Source: Colwellia_A sp047621305 | GTDB taxonomy: Bacteria; Pseudomonadota; Gammaproteobacteria; Enterobacterales; Alteromonadaceae | Assembly: GCA_047621305.1 (NCBI GenBank) | Contig: JBLHNB010000002.1 | Span: 1 to 64,000, forward strand | Length of the DNA: 64,000 nt | Direction of reading: 5' to 3' | Shown: positions 42,353 to 50,925 of the stretch, piece by piece | How the letters are laid out: the number at the start of each line of letters is the position of its first letter | How positions within the stretch are numbered: the stretch's first letter is position 1 | Made by a program: the position numbers and the translations under genes | Notes under the pieces: generated by a model | What the model saw: the letters and a program-made list of their open reading frames with translations, nothing else | Told to the model about the DNA's origin: nothing | Database searches by the model: none

Positions 42353-42495
42353 ATGTTAATTTATAGCTCGATACCTTGCTTTTACTTACCAATGAATAAA
42401 GCCCAAATGCGCTCTAGATAAAAATGAGTGCAATCAATAATACTAAAAGTAATCTCCTACAGGCTCTGTTTTTTTATCTCTAGTTAATGAACCCG

Positions 42496-42882
42496 TTATA
42501 AAGGCCATAGTATGGCGCACCAAGTAATGATGGCAATGACTAGGCTTAATAAAACAGCGGCTGAACCTAAGTCTTTTGCCAATCCTGATAACGGATGGAT
42601 CTCTAGACCTATGCGGTCAACAACGACTTCAATTGCAGTATTTACAACTTCTGTAAAAACAATAAAGATCAGAGAAATAACTAAAACACCATGTTCTATT
42701 GCGGATACATCAAAGAAAAAACTAACAGGAATAAGTAAACCAAGTAGTAACAATTCTTGTTTAAAAGCGGTTTCGTTTTTATACAGCCAGCTAAAAGCGC
42801 GCGTTGAATTCACGGACGCTAAATAAATGCGTGTTAAACCACTCGGTTTGTTGTTTATGTCAAATTTTTCAGTTGTCATCAT
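42496..42882 (-). CDS. dgkA: Diacylglycerol kinase
   Basis: A 128-residue integral membrane kinase that recycles diacylglycerol to phosphatidic acid, E. coli-type. It has three hydrophobic helices, SFAW-like STRAFSWLYKNETAFKQE near the N terminus, and the signature EVVNTAIEVVVDRIGLE followed by HPLSGLAKDLGSAAVLLSL. It is downstream of eptA on the same strand (59-bp gap). The link is functional: phosphoethanolamine transferases release diacylglycerol from phosphatidylethanolamine, which DgkA then phosphorylates. A second ATG one codon in is equally possible as start. Confidence 0.95.
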   Translation of the reverse strand: MMTTEKFDINNKPSGLTRIYLASVNSTRAFSWLYKNETAFKQELLLLGLLIPVSFFFDVSAIEHGVLVISLIFIVFTEVVNTAIEVVVDRIGLEIHPLSGLAKDLGSAAVLLSLVIAIITWCAILWPL

Positions 42883-42943
42883 TGTATTGCCTATATTTTA
42901 TTGCCAAAATTCGTATTATTTTAAATAGTGTTCATACTGGGTT

Positions 42944-44584
42944 CTATTTGCACGCCGAAAAAATATCGAGGTCTTGTATATATGCTTTGGAATCAATATT
43001 GACTAAACCAAGCATGGTATGAAAAAGGTTGTCATGGCTATAGAGGTTATCTGCAAGATTTGATAAACAAGAATCGCTTGAAGTCTCAATATAATTTGAC
43101 CAAAACAGCATAGGTATATGTATTTGTTCTACGGGCGCCAGAGAATATGGAAAGCCATGTAAATATGCACCGGCTTCACCTAGCGATTCTCCGTGATCTG
43201 AAATATATAATACCGAGGTATTTATACGCTTGCTTACTGAGGTATTGTCTTCGTTATACTGTGAAAGTTCACTGATCACTTTTGATAAAACAAAGTCACT
43301 ATAAGTAATGGTATTGTCATAAGTATTAACGAGTTCCTCTTCACTACAGTTTTGTATGTCACTACGCGGGCAGTCGGGCGTAAAAGCTTTATGCTCATCT
43401 GGATAGCGTCGGTAATATGTTGGACCATGAGAGCCAATTAAATGCAAAACAATTAAGGTATCTTGTGCATTTGAACTATGAAGTTTTTCTTTAAAAGGTG
43501 CTAATAACGCCATATCAAAACAATAAACATTATCGCACAAGGGGTTATCACTTTTAGGGTCTATCTTCATTGTAGGCACGCGATTACATACACCCTTGCA
43601 GCCATCACTGTTATCTATCCATAAAACATCCATGCCGGCAAGTTTAGAAATATCTAAAAGGTTTTGTTGATAGGAAACCTCCCGATCGTCATAACTGTGT
43701 TTGGTCATAGCTGAGAACATACAAGGCACAGATACCGCAGTGGCAGTGCCGCAAGAAAATACATTTTTAAAAGATATTAAGGGTAAATTTTCGGTATGAC
43801 GGTTAGTATTTTTTTCATAACCATTAAGTGAATAATTTTTAGCTCTTGCTGTTTCGCCAACAACTAAAACAGTCACTGTTCTTTCAGTTGATTCTGTTAT
43901 CTTTAATACCGGAGCCGAGTCAATTAATGAAAATGTCAAAGGCCGAGAAAAATGTTTCTTTTTAACATAATGAATAGTGCTGGCAACTGACTGAAATGGG
44001 ATCAGGTACTTTTCAACCCCACGATTATTTCTGCCAACGGCGGCATAATTTGAATAATAAACAAAAGCAATGATAAACAACATCAATAGAGCAGGCAACA
44101 GGACTTTTAAACGAGAAAATAACTCAGGTAATAAGGGTTTATAGGTGATTTTAAATTGTGCGATGATTAGGCTGGGTAAGATGCCCGTAAAAAAAATAAA
44201 AAACATGGCATAGAGATTAAAATAAGAAAATGCTTCTGCTGAATTTGTTTCAAAAATATTTTGCAACATCCCATAATCAAATACGATACCGTAGGTGAGG
44301 GTGCTATAAAAAAGTAGTGAAGAATATATAGTTAAAAATATTAATGCCGCTTTAAGTACATATTTAATAGAAAATAGTGTTAAGAAAATAATGACTAAAC
44401 TGAGTAATAAAAAGGGCACAGAAATCAAAAACGGTAAATTATATATCTCTTGAGTAACTATGGCATCATAAACTCTTGATAAGAAAGGAATGTTTAATAT
44501 AAAAGTCATATATAAACCTACCAGAATAACCAGTTGATTAGCGTTTATCTTATTTTTAATACTAATCATGGATAAATAATTCAT
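42944..44584 (-). CDS. eptA: Lipid A phosphoethanolamine transferase (EptA family)
   Basis: A 546-residue inner-membrane enzyme: five N-terminal hydrophobic helices (to about residue 175) and a periplasmic sulfatase-fold domain. The metal and nucleophile site VVVGETARAKNYSLNGY (catalytic Thr in GETAR), a cysteine-rich region (SCGTATAVSVPCMFS, DGCKGVCNR), HLIGSHGPTYYRRYP and the metal motif YISDHGESLGE match EptA/MCR relatives. It transfers phosphoethanolamine to lipid A phosphates and so can lower susceptibility to cationic peptides. Between an Omp85-like gene (8-bp gap) and dgkA, probably one operon. Another LPS sugar acceptor cannot be excluded. Confidence 0.92.
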   Translation of the reverse strand: MNYLSMISIKNKINANQLVILVGLYMTFILNIPFLSRVYDAIVTQEIYNLPFLISVPFLLLSLVIIFLTLFSIKYVLKAALIFLTIYSSLLFYSTLTYGIVFDYGMLQNIFETNSAEAFSYFNLYAMFFIFFTGILPSLIIAQFKITYKPLLPELFSRLKVLLPALLMLFIIAFVYYSNYAAVGRNNRGVEKYLIPFQSVASTIHYVKKKHFSRPLTFSLIDSAPVLKITESTERTVTVLVVGETARAKNYSLNGYEKNTNRHTENLPLISFKNVFSCGTATAVSVPCMFSAMTKHSYDDREVSYQQNLLDISKLAGMDVLWIDNSDGCKGVCNRVPTMKIDPKSDNPLCDNVYCFDMALLAPFKEKLHSSNAQDTLIVLHLIGSHGPTYYRRYPDEHKAFTPDCPRSDIQNCSEEELVNTYDNTITYSDFVLSKVISELSQYNEDNTSVSKRINTSVLYISDHGESLGEAGAYLHGFPYSLAPVEQIHIPMLFWSNYIETSSDSCLSNLADNLYSHDNLFHTMLGLVNIDSKAYIQDLDIFSACK

Positions 44585-44592
44585 TTATGCTC

Positions 44593-46218
44593 CTAAAATG
44601 CATATTTTGTTTCAGCACGTATCTCTACGCCATTGACTTGATTATTATCGGAAATGGGAAAAGCCAAATCCAGATGGATAACTTGGGATTCACTGGAGTG
44701 GGTTGAGAAGAAACGGGCGCCAATACCTAAAGAATTTAACCATCCGTTGTCGATATTTTTTATCGTAGAAGTACCAGATGCCTTACCAACATCCCAAAAA
44801 ATCACTCCGCCTAATTCAAATAATTTAAAAAGATTTATTTGAGGGTAGTAGCGAAGTTCACTGGTAAATAATATTGTATTTTCACCATGTTGATATTGTA
44901 ATGGAAAACCCCGTAAACTGGTATTTCCACCTAAAGAAATGGGTAAATCTTTAAACTGATTCTTACTAAAAACGTTAGTATTTTTAAAATAGTATCGCCA
45001 CTGCTCATTCAATGTATGAAAAGCCTCTAACGATAATTTAGCTAAGATCCGGTTATCGTTAGATTTGTATGTTTCCCCTGTTATTTCGCCACTAAATAAC
45101 AACATAGATTGTGACGAAATTTGTATACCTTTACTGATATTAATTTTATATAGCGCCCAAGCGGAATGTTTTTTATTACCATCAGCTATGCCTATATGCC
45201 CATTGAATTGCCAGCCAAAATTAAAATCTTCGGTGTGATTTATGAGATAAATATTGGTTAATTTCTTATGATTTTTTTCTTGATATTCAAAACCTAGCCA
45301 GGGATAGGTAAAAGTTCTGTCATTTGGCAATGAGTATTGGTTATTTTTGTTGTTATCTATCGATTCAATATCGTTTACAGACAGTACCGAAAAAGTATTT
45401 TCTTGTTGGGTTAAACCCGCGTAAAAGCGCAGAGTATGTTTGTTATTATCTTGATGTAACCAACCCCATTGCATATTTTTATAACGTGTACTGTGATTGA
45501 AGGTTGACAGTGTTTCACCATTTTGAAAAAGCTTTGTTTGGTTGTTAGCGTTTAAAAAACCTATGTTGTAGGCGTTTTTCGTATCGTGACCGACAAAATA
45601 TTTATTGATAAAGGTTGAATAAAGTTCACCATCATTACTATCAATAAAAGTTAAAGCAAGCTGTGTATTGTTATTTAAGAATAGGGGGATTTCAGTATCA
45701 AATTTATAACCACTATGCTGCTCATTGGTGAAATACTCCATTTCGGCATCAATACCTAATCCGAACAAATTTCTGTCTTTTATTCCTAGCGCTAGTTTAT
45801 TTTTACCGCCTTTTCGTCCGTAACTGGCTGTTGGCATTAACGACCAATTATCCCAAGTTTCTACGGTTATTTTATCTTCATCATTGAGAGTGACTTTTGC
45901 ATCTCGAATAAATTTACGCTGTCTTAAGTGACGCTCTAATTCTGACAAGTCTTCTCTAGAGGCATTACAACGTTGTAGGAAAAAGGCAGCTTCATTTTTT
46001 AAGGTGATTTTTTTGGTATCAATATGGAAAAAATTAGCCCATTCATGGATGAAAAAGGAATCATCATCATTTTCATCAAAAACCGAATGAGTAATAAAGG
46101 TGATGTTTTTTAGTTGCTCACAAATACTCGGCTCAGCATAAGCGTTGTTCATTGAAGCCATAAAAAAAATGCTTATGGAGAAAAATAAAGCTAAATTTCG
46201 TCGATGTGATGTAAGCAA
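44593..46218 (-). CDS. Omp85/BamA-superfamily outer membrane protein
   Basis: A 541-residue protein with a signal peptide (LALFFSISIFFMASMNNAYA) and one POTRA-like region (residues ~40-125, including ERHLRQRKFIRDAKVTLNDE). The rest is a beta-barrel-like series of aromatic strands. A LPISLGGNTSLRGFPLQYQHG segment corresponds to the conserved VRGF-type motif of Omp85 barrels, and the protein ends in an aromatic residue (ETKYAF), a BamA-recognised end. It is too short for BamA (one POTRA rather than five). The start appears to be TTG with an upstream AGG. Probably co-transcribed with eptA and dgkA, which suggests a role in envelope modification or transport. Confidence 0.82.
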   Translation of the reverse strand: MLTSHRRNLALFFSISIFFMASMNNAYAEPSICEQLKNITFITHSVFDENDDDSFFIHEWANFFHIDTKKITLKNEAAFFLQRCNASREDLSELERHLRQRKFIRDAKVTLNDEDKITVETWDNWSLMPTASYGRKGGKNKLALGIKDRNLFGLGIDAEMEYFTNEQHSGYKFDTEIPLFLNNNTQLALTFIDSNDGELYSTFINKYFVGHDTKNAYNIGFLNANNQTKLFQNGETLSTFNHSTRYKNMQWGWLHQDNNKHTLRFYAGLTQQENTFSVLSVNDIESIDNNKNNQYSLPNDRTFTYPWLGFEYQEKNHKKLTNIYLINHTEDFNFGWQFNGHIGIADGNKKHSAWALYKINISKGIQISSQSMLLFSGEITGETYKSNDNRILAKLSLEAFHTLNEQWRYYFKNTNVFSKNQFKDLPISLGGNTSLRGFPLQYQHGENTILFTSELRYYPQINLFKLFELGGVIFWDVGKASGTSTIKNIDNGWLNSLGIGARFFSTHSSESQVIHLDLAFPISDNNQVNGVEIRAETKYAF

Positions 46219-46583
46219 TCAGCTGCGCCTGTATAAATTGTAGTGTTACAGAATTAATGACGTGGTAAGTATATGTTTAACTTGTCTTAATTCTATAATT
46301 TGATTTTTAGTATTAAAAAAATCATGGCTAACAATATATTAAAGTGTAGTGGATGTGTATTAAAATGTAAGGCTATTGCATGTTAATATATGTAAATGTA
46401 TGCAAATGTAGGTAAGTATATTTCATTTTGTCGTTGATGATAAGGGCTATAAGGTGGCGAGAAAGCTTTACATTATTATTTTAACTAAAGTTTATCATTT
46501 GTAACTTTTAACAAATTAATTCTGTTGTTTTGTTTAGACATTAAGTAGATTACGAGGCTCTTATAATAAAAAAGATAAATTCG
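46219..46583. other. Divergent promoter region between the Omp85-like gene and the NSS transporter
   Basis: A 365-bp AT-rich gap between divergent genes. It must hold both promoters, but no operator or repeat is clear beyond several copies of ATGTAAATGTA-like sequence around 46380-46420. Confidence 0.5.
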
Positions 46584-47930
46584 ATGAGTGTTTCAAGAGG
46601 CGGGTTTAGTTCTCGTATAGGTTTTATCATGGCTGCAGCGGGTTCTGCTGTAGGTTTAGGTAATATTTGGGGTTTTCCAACACAAACAGCAAGTAATGGT
46701 GGTGCGGCCTTTGTTTTAGTTTATTTAGTATTGGCCTTTTTTCTCGCGTATCCCGCGTTTATGGCCGAGTTATTAATTGGCCGATTTGGACAAGCGAACG
46801 CAGTGACCTCAATGCAAAAAATGTCACGTACGGGAACCCAAAAGAAATTTGCTTTTTTTGTGGGTTTTGGCGGGATTATTTGTGCAGCGTTAATTCTTAG
46901 CTTTTATGGGATTTTTGCTGGTTGGATGATGTCTTTTGCAATAGAGCCTGTTGCGCTCTTACTGGGTAGTGATAATACCGCGCAATGGTTGGTTTCTCAG
47001 TCGGTCGTTCGAAATTTATTATTCACTACCTTATTTATGTTTTTAACCATTTTTATTATTCGCAGTGGCGTGGAAAATGGTATCGAAAAGTGGTCAAAAC
47101 GTTTAATGCCGGTGCTTATCGTTTTACTGGTCTCACTTATTATTTATGTTGTGACTTTGGACGGTGCAGCAGAAGGGTTAAATGCTTATTTAAACCCTGA
47201 CTTTTCACGAATTTTTGAACCGGATCTATTGATAAGTGCTATGGGGCAGGCGTTCTTCTCATTGTCGCTAGGTACGAGTGTCATGATTATCTATGGTTCT
47301 TATATATCAAAAGCAGAAAACTTAGTTTCATTAGGTGCACAAGTAACACTGATTGATGTTTCTATTGCTTTTTTAGCTGGCCTGTTGGTTATCCCTGCAA
47401 TGTACGTTGCACAAGCTCAAGGCGTGGCTATATTTGCTGAAGATGGCAGTTTGATTTCTGGTTCTAGTCTTATATTTACAGTGCTTCCTGCCTTATTTGA
47501 TAGCATGGGCAGTATGGGATTGTTTGTTGGTTTCATGTTTTTCATTTTAATGTCTATTGCAGCATTAACCTCTTCTATCTCAATGTTAGAAGGTCCAGTA
47601 TCTTATGCCGTTGAACGCCATGACTTGCCTCGTGAAAAAGCAACGTTAATTATTGGGTTAGGGATATTAGTCTTAAGTTCAGTGATCGTATTGAATATAG
47701 ACTTTATGTTGGATTTAGTTGCTACGATAGCAACACAGTACGGTCAGCCGATTATTGCGATGTTATGTTGTGTTTTTGTTGGCTGGATTTGGCATAGAAA
47801 TGAAATATTAACTGAAATAAAGAATGGCTATGAGGAAGTTGAAAATAGCTTATTTTGGAAAGTATGGCCTATTTATACTAAGTTTATATGCCCAACGGCG
47901 ATTGCTATTGTATTTATTCATTCACTCTAG
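46584..47930 (+). CDS. Sodium-dependent transporter, NSS (SNF) family
   Basis: A 448-residue inner-membrane transporter with 11 or 12 hydrophobic helices. The N-terminal FSSRIGFIMAAAGSAVGLGN-type helix 1 with IWGFPTQTASNGGAAFVLVYL, and SLSLGTSVMIIYGSYI in the sixth helix region, are the sodium- and substrate-binding segments of the LeuT fold. Bacterial members carry amino acids or related amines with Na+. Substrate is not readable. It ends at a bidirectional terminator shared with thioredoxin. Confidence 0.94.
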   Translation: MSVSRGGFSSRIGFIMAAAGSAVGLGNIWGFPTQTASNGGAAFVLVYLVLAFFLAYPAFMAELLIGRFGQANAVTSMQKMSRTGTQKKFAFFVGFGGIICAALILSFYGIFAGWMMSFAIEPVALLLGSDNTAQWLVSQSVVRNLLFTTLFMFLTIFIIRSGVENGIEKWSKRLMPVLIVLLVSLIIYVVTLDGAAEGLNAYLNPDFSRIFEPDLLISAMGQAFFSLSLGTSVMIIYGSYISKAENLVSLGAQVTLIDVSIAFLAGLLVIPAMYVAQAQGVAIFAEDGSLISGSSLIFTVLPALFDSMGSMGLFVGFMFFILMSIAALTSSISMLEGPVSYAVERHDLPREKATLIIGLGILVLSSVIVLNIDFMLDLVATIATQYGQPIIAMLCCVFVGWIWHRNEILTEIKNGYEEVENSLFWKVWPIYTKFICPTAIAIVFIHSL

Positions 47931-47953
47931 TTCTACTCGGTAAATGTTTAAAC

Positions 47954-47989
47954 AAAAAAGAAATACAAAGTCATTTGTATTTCTTTTTT
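47954..47989. terminator. Bidirectional terminator between NSS transporter and trxA
   Basis: A perfect 16-bp inverted repeat (47954-47969 with 47974-47989) begins with A6 and ends with T6, so it gives a U tract on either strand. It lies between convergent genes, 24 bp after the transporter stop. Confidence 0.9.
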
Positions 47990-48038
47990 ATATTCAAATA
48001 GCATAAGTTCTAAAACTAAATAGTTAATTGTGTACTAT

Positions 48039-48350
48039 TTACGCGACAAATTCGCGTACTTGCGTTACTGATGCAGCCCCTACTTTTGTAGCAACAACTT
48101 CACCGTTATCGATGAGTAGCAGTGTGGGTATGCCCCTAATACCAAATTTTGTCATCAAAGCTTGCGCATTATCGGCATCAACCTTAACGACTTTCAACGC
48201 TTCATTTTCTTGTGAAATTTGTTCTACTACGGGGGCGATCATTTTACATGGCCCACACCAGTGTGCATAAAAGTCCACCAGTACTCTACCTTTAAACTGT
48301 TCTACTTCTTGTTCGAAATCCGCTGCACTTACTTCAATTACGTTTGCCAT
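48039..48350 (-). CDS. trxA: Thioredoxin
   Basis: A 103-residue single-domain thioredoxin with the redox motif WCGPCK, a following MIAPVVEQI helix, the cis-Pro loop GIRGIPTLLLID and the C-terminal GAASVTQVREFV. There is no signal peptide, so it is cytoplasmic. The N terminus VIEVSAADFEQEV and 103 residues fit the TrxA group (E. coli 109). It is divergent from a LysR-type regulator gene. It may be a secondary thioredoxin rather than the main housekeeping one; the window does not include rho, the usual neighbour of E. coli trxA. Confidence 0.9.
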   Translation of the reverse strand: MANVIEVSAADFEQEVEQFKGRVLVDFYAHWCGPCKMIAPVVEQISQENEALKVVKVDADNAQALMTKFGIRGIPTLLLIDNGEVVATKVGAASVTQVREFVA

Positions 48351-48494
48351 GTTTACCTCACTGATTATTAAAATTAAATTGTTATTGACGATGTGCAGTA
48401 TAATAAAGTTGCATATAAATGATTAGCAGGGTTTAATGGGATTTATTGTTCTGTTTATAGGACAATAGTGAATGTATCGTTCAAAGGCCTCTAA

Positions 48495-49373
48495 ATGTTA
48501 AATTTCGATGATTTGTCATTATTTACCACTATTGTTGAGTGTGGTTCACTTACTTTAGCGGCTAAAAAACTGGCTGTACCAAAATCTAAATTGAGTCGTC
48601 GCTTGGCGATGCTAGAAGAGCAAATGGGTTGTCAGTTATTAGTACGTACAACGCGCCGGCAAACGTTAACTCAGAATGGTCAAATGCTTTACCGTTCGAG
48701 TATTGGGCACCTCGAGGCATTAGCAGATTTAGAAAATGAGATAACCTCGTTGAATGTTGAGCCCAAAGGCGTTCTGCGCATTCTATTACCGATAGAGTTT
48801 TTTAATAAAGTCATTAGTGCACTAGTTACAGAATTCGCCAAGCAATACCCTCACATTATGATCCAATGCAGTCACTATTCATCCGTATTACCGGTAGAAG
48901 ATTTTAAGTATGACTTGATTTTAGTTTTACACGAAAACCCACTGCCCGCATCTAATTGGATCGGTCGACCACTACTCAGTTTTCCTCAATCTATATATGC
49001 AGGCAGCGATTATCCGATAGAGCATCTACATAATTTAAGTGATATTGCTAAGGAGAAGTGTATTTCGAGTGAAAGTAATAGTCCTTGGTTATTTCGTGAC
49101 AAACAACAAATTCAACTCATTACTATTAATGAAAGGATCGTGCTTGCCAGTCCTGAAATGAGATTAGAAGCAATTATTCAACATTTAGGTATCGCTAAAT
49201 TACCAGACTATTTGTGTCAAGCCAGTGGGCAATTACATAAAATAAAAAAAATTGAGCTGAGTCATTCACCTGTAGCATTACAACTTACCGTCTTATATCA
49301 AAGTCGGAGTATTGCTTTTAAAACAAGAACATTTTTAGAATATTTTCAAAGTAAAATAGGGTATTTATCATAA
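48495..49373 (+). CDS. LysR family transcriptional regulator
   Basis: A 292-residue LysR-type regulator: N-terminal helix-turn-helix (LSLFTTIVECGSLTLAAKKL ... SKLSRRLAMLEEQMGCQLLVR) and a C-terminal inducer-binding domain of periplasmic-binding-protein type. The closest resemblance is to the CrgA/AaeR-like group acting on small aromatic or redox signals, which is only an impression. It is transcribed divergently from trxA across 144 bp, so trxA regulation is a reasonable guess. Start ATG preceded by an AAGG site. Confidence 0.92.
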   Translation: MLNFDDLSLFTTIVECGSLTLAAKKLAVPKSKLSRRLAMLEEQMGCQLLVRTTRRQTLTQNGQMLYRSSIGHLEALADLENEITSLNVEPKGVLRILLPIEFFNKVISALVTEFAKQYPHIMIQCSHYSSVLPVEDFKYDLILVLHENPLPASNWIGRPLLSFPQSIYAGSDYPIEHLHNLSDIAKEKCISSESNSPWLFRDKQQIQLITINERIVLASPEMRLEAIIQHLGIAKLPDYLCQASGQLHKIKKIELSHSPVALQLTVLYQSRSIAFKTRTFLEYFQSKIGYLS

Positions 49374-49439
49374 CTACTAATAGGAAAAAATGAATAGAGG
49401 CTTTAATACAGGCTATAGTAAAAGAGGTTGGGAGGGGCT

Positions 49440-50207
49440 ATGTTTTTTTTAAGTATCTATAAGTATAAAATACTATGCGTGCTAATGATGACCTTTTTCA
49501 TGGGGCGCAGTTGGTCTCTACAAACCATAACGGTTATTGGTGAGTTATTTCCGCCAATGACAAATGCAGATGGTAGTGGTCAACAGTTTGACATCGTAAA
49601 AGCAATTTTTGAACCTTTGGGTTATAAGGTAGTTACTAAAGTTTATCCTTATAAACGAGCTATTTATATACTTGAAAGTGGTCAAGCTGATATCTTGGTA
49701 GGTTTGCTTAAAGATAGTGAATTAAAGCTAACTTTTTCAAAATATCCTCACGACGCTGACAATATTGTTGTGATTTACCCCAAAGATAAAGAAATCATAT
49801 GGCGAGGTATTAATACCTTAAAAAATAAAAATATTGCGGTTATTCCCGGCGTACAAAAACCGCTGGAAAAATATGTAAGTACAGATGGCTTAATGTTAAA
49901 TGAAGTGAATACTAGAGACCAAGCGTACAAAAAAATGCTCATAGGTCGAGATGATTTCTTAATTGATTGCGAATGTGGTTATTTATTAAAAGAAGTTGAA
50001 CAATATAGAGAAAGATTTACCTTTGAAAGAATAGGGCGGTTAGATATTTTTGCTGGATTTAGTCGAAATGAAAAATCACTTAAGCTAAAGAATATTTGGG
50101 ATGCAAAATTCCCACAATTTATCCTCACAGATCAAGCGCACGATATATACAAAAAATGGGGATTACTTCGAGAGTACAAGGTTATTAAAAAGGTACAGAT
50201 GAATTAA
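49440..50207 (+). CDS. Periplasmic solute-binding-like protein (SBP_bac_3 family)
   Basis: A 255-residue protein with an N-terminal signal peptide (YKILCVLMMTFFMGRSWS) and a type II periplasmic binding fold: ELFPPMTNADGSGQQFDIVK (where amino-acid-binding proteins read YPPF...G..FD), YPYKRAIYILESGQADILVG and a late FAGFSRNEKSLKLKNIWD. No ABC permease or ATPase gene is adjacent, so it may be an orphan sensor-type binding protein. The ATG at 49440 follows an excellent GGAGGGG site; a TTG four codons upstream overlaps that site and is rejected. Its stop abuts the stop of the convergent pseudouridine synthase. Confidence 0.85.
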   Translation: MFFLSIYKYKILCVLMMTFFMGRSWSLQTITVIGELFPPMTNADGSGQQFDIVKAIFEPLGYKVVTKVYPYKRAIYILESGQADILVGLLKDSELKLTFSKYPHDADNIVVIYPKDKEIIWRGINTLKNKNIAVIPGVQKPLEKYVSTDGLMLNEVNTRDQAYKKMLIGRDDFLIDCECGYLLKEVEQYRERFTFERIGRLDIFAGFSRNEKSLKLKNIWDAKFPQFILTDQAHDIYKKWGLLREYKVIKKVQMN

Positions 50208-50921
50208 CTATTTTACTATACTGGGCCATAGCAATTGCCAGGGTTTTGATAAGCTATCTATTTGCGCTATTACGCTACTCTTCATAAATTCCATCCCAGC
50301 TGTTGGTGCGTTGACATATGAATATAATGTATTATTTAAGGTAAATTGCAGTCCAAAAGCATGTAAATAACCTCGGTCAGCTTGTGACGTAGGATAATAA
50401 TTAGGATCGCCAATTATCGGAGAACCTATACTGCTGAGCGCAACACGAATTTGATGTGTCTTTCCTGAATGGGGTTTGATGATAAACAAACGTTTGCCAT
50501 CGTCAATGCTATAGGAAAAGAATTGGCTAATAGCTGGATTGGTTTGACTACGCAGTAATTTCCACATACTGCGCCGACTTTTAACCATATCGCCTTTGAT
50601 TAAACCTTGTTTTTTATTTGGTTTTTTATCACTTAAGGCAAGATAATATTTTTGTATTTTGTGTTGTTCAAATAACTGTTGAAATGCTGTTGCTGCAATT
50701 TTATTTTTTGCAAAGATCATTAAACCAGACGTTATTTTGTCTAATCGATGTACAGGATAGAGTTCACTGTAACCATAGTGAGCTTTAATCTGACTAAATA
50801 GCCCTGAACCTAAAATATCTTCATCATGAAAACTAATACCTGTTGGCTTGGTGACAATGATAAAGTCGCTTTGCTCATCAATTAACACCATGTCATTTAC
50901 TCCTACTGTACTTTTTGTCAT
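50208..50921 (-). CDS. RluA-family pseudouridine synthase
   Basis: A 237-residue pseudouridine synthase. The catalytic HRLDKITSGLMIFAK (Asp in RLD), the KPTGISFH N-terminal motif, KYYLALS, and the C-terminal KPHSGKTHQIRVALSSIGSPIIGD match the RluA family. It lacks an S4 domain and is shorter than RluC/RluD, like a small subgroup of unassigned specificity; the target RNA is unknown. Its start lies 4 bp after the stop of the NhaC-type antiporter gene, so it is probably co-transcribed, a pairing that does not indicate a shared function. Confidence 0.9.
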   Translation of the reverse strand: MTKSTVGVNDMVLIDEQSDFIIVTKPTGISFHDEDILGSGLFSQIKAHYGYSELYPVHRLDKITSGLMIFAKNKIAATAFQQLFEQHKIQKYYLALSDKKPNKKQGLIKGDMVKSRRSMWKLLRSQTNPAISQFFSYSIDDGKRLFIIKPHSGKTHQIRVALSSIGSPIIGDPNYYPTSQADRGYLHAFGLQFTLNNTLYSYVNAPTAGMEFMKSSVIAQIDSLSKPWQLLWPSIVK

Positions 50922-50925
50922 CGTT

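Noticed and set aside
44593..46218. BamA itself
   Set aside because: Only one POTRA-like region and 541 residues, against five POTRAs and about 800 residues; the genomic neighbours are also wrong for bamA.
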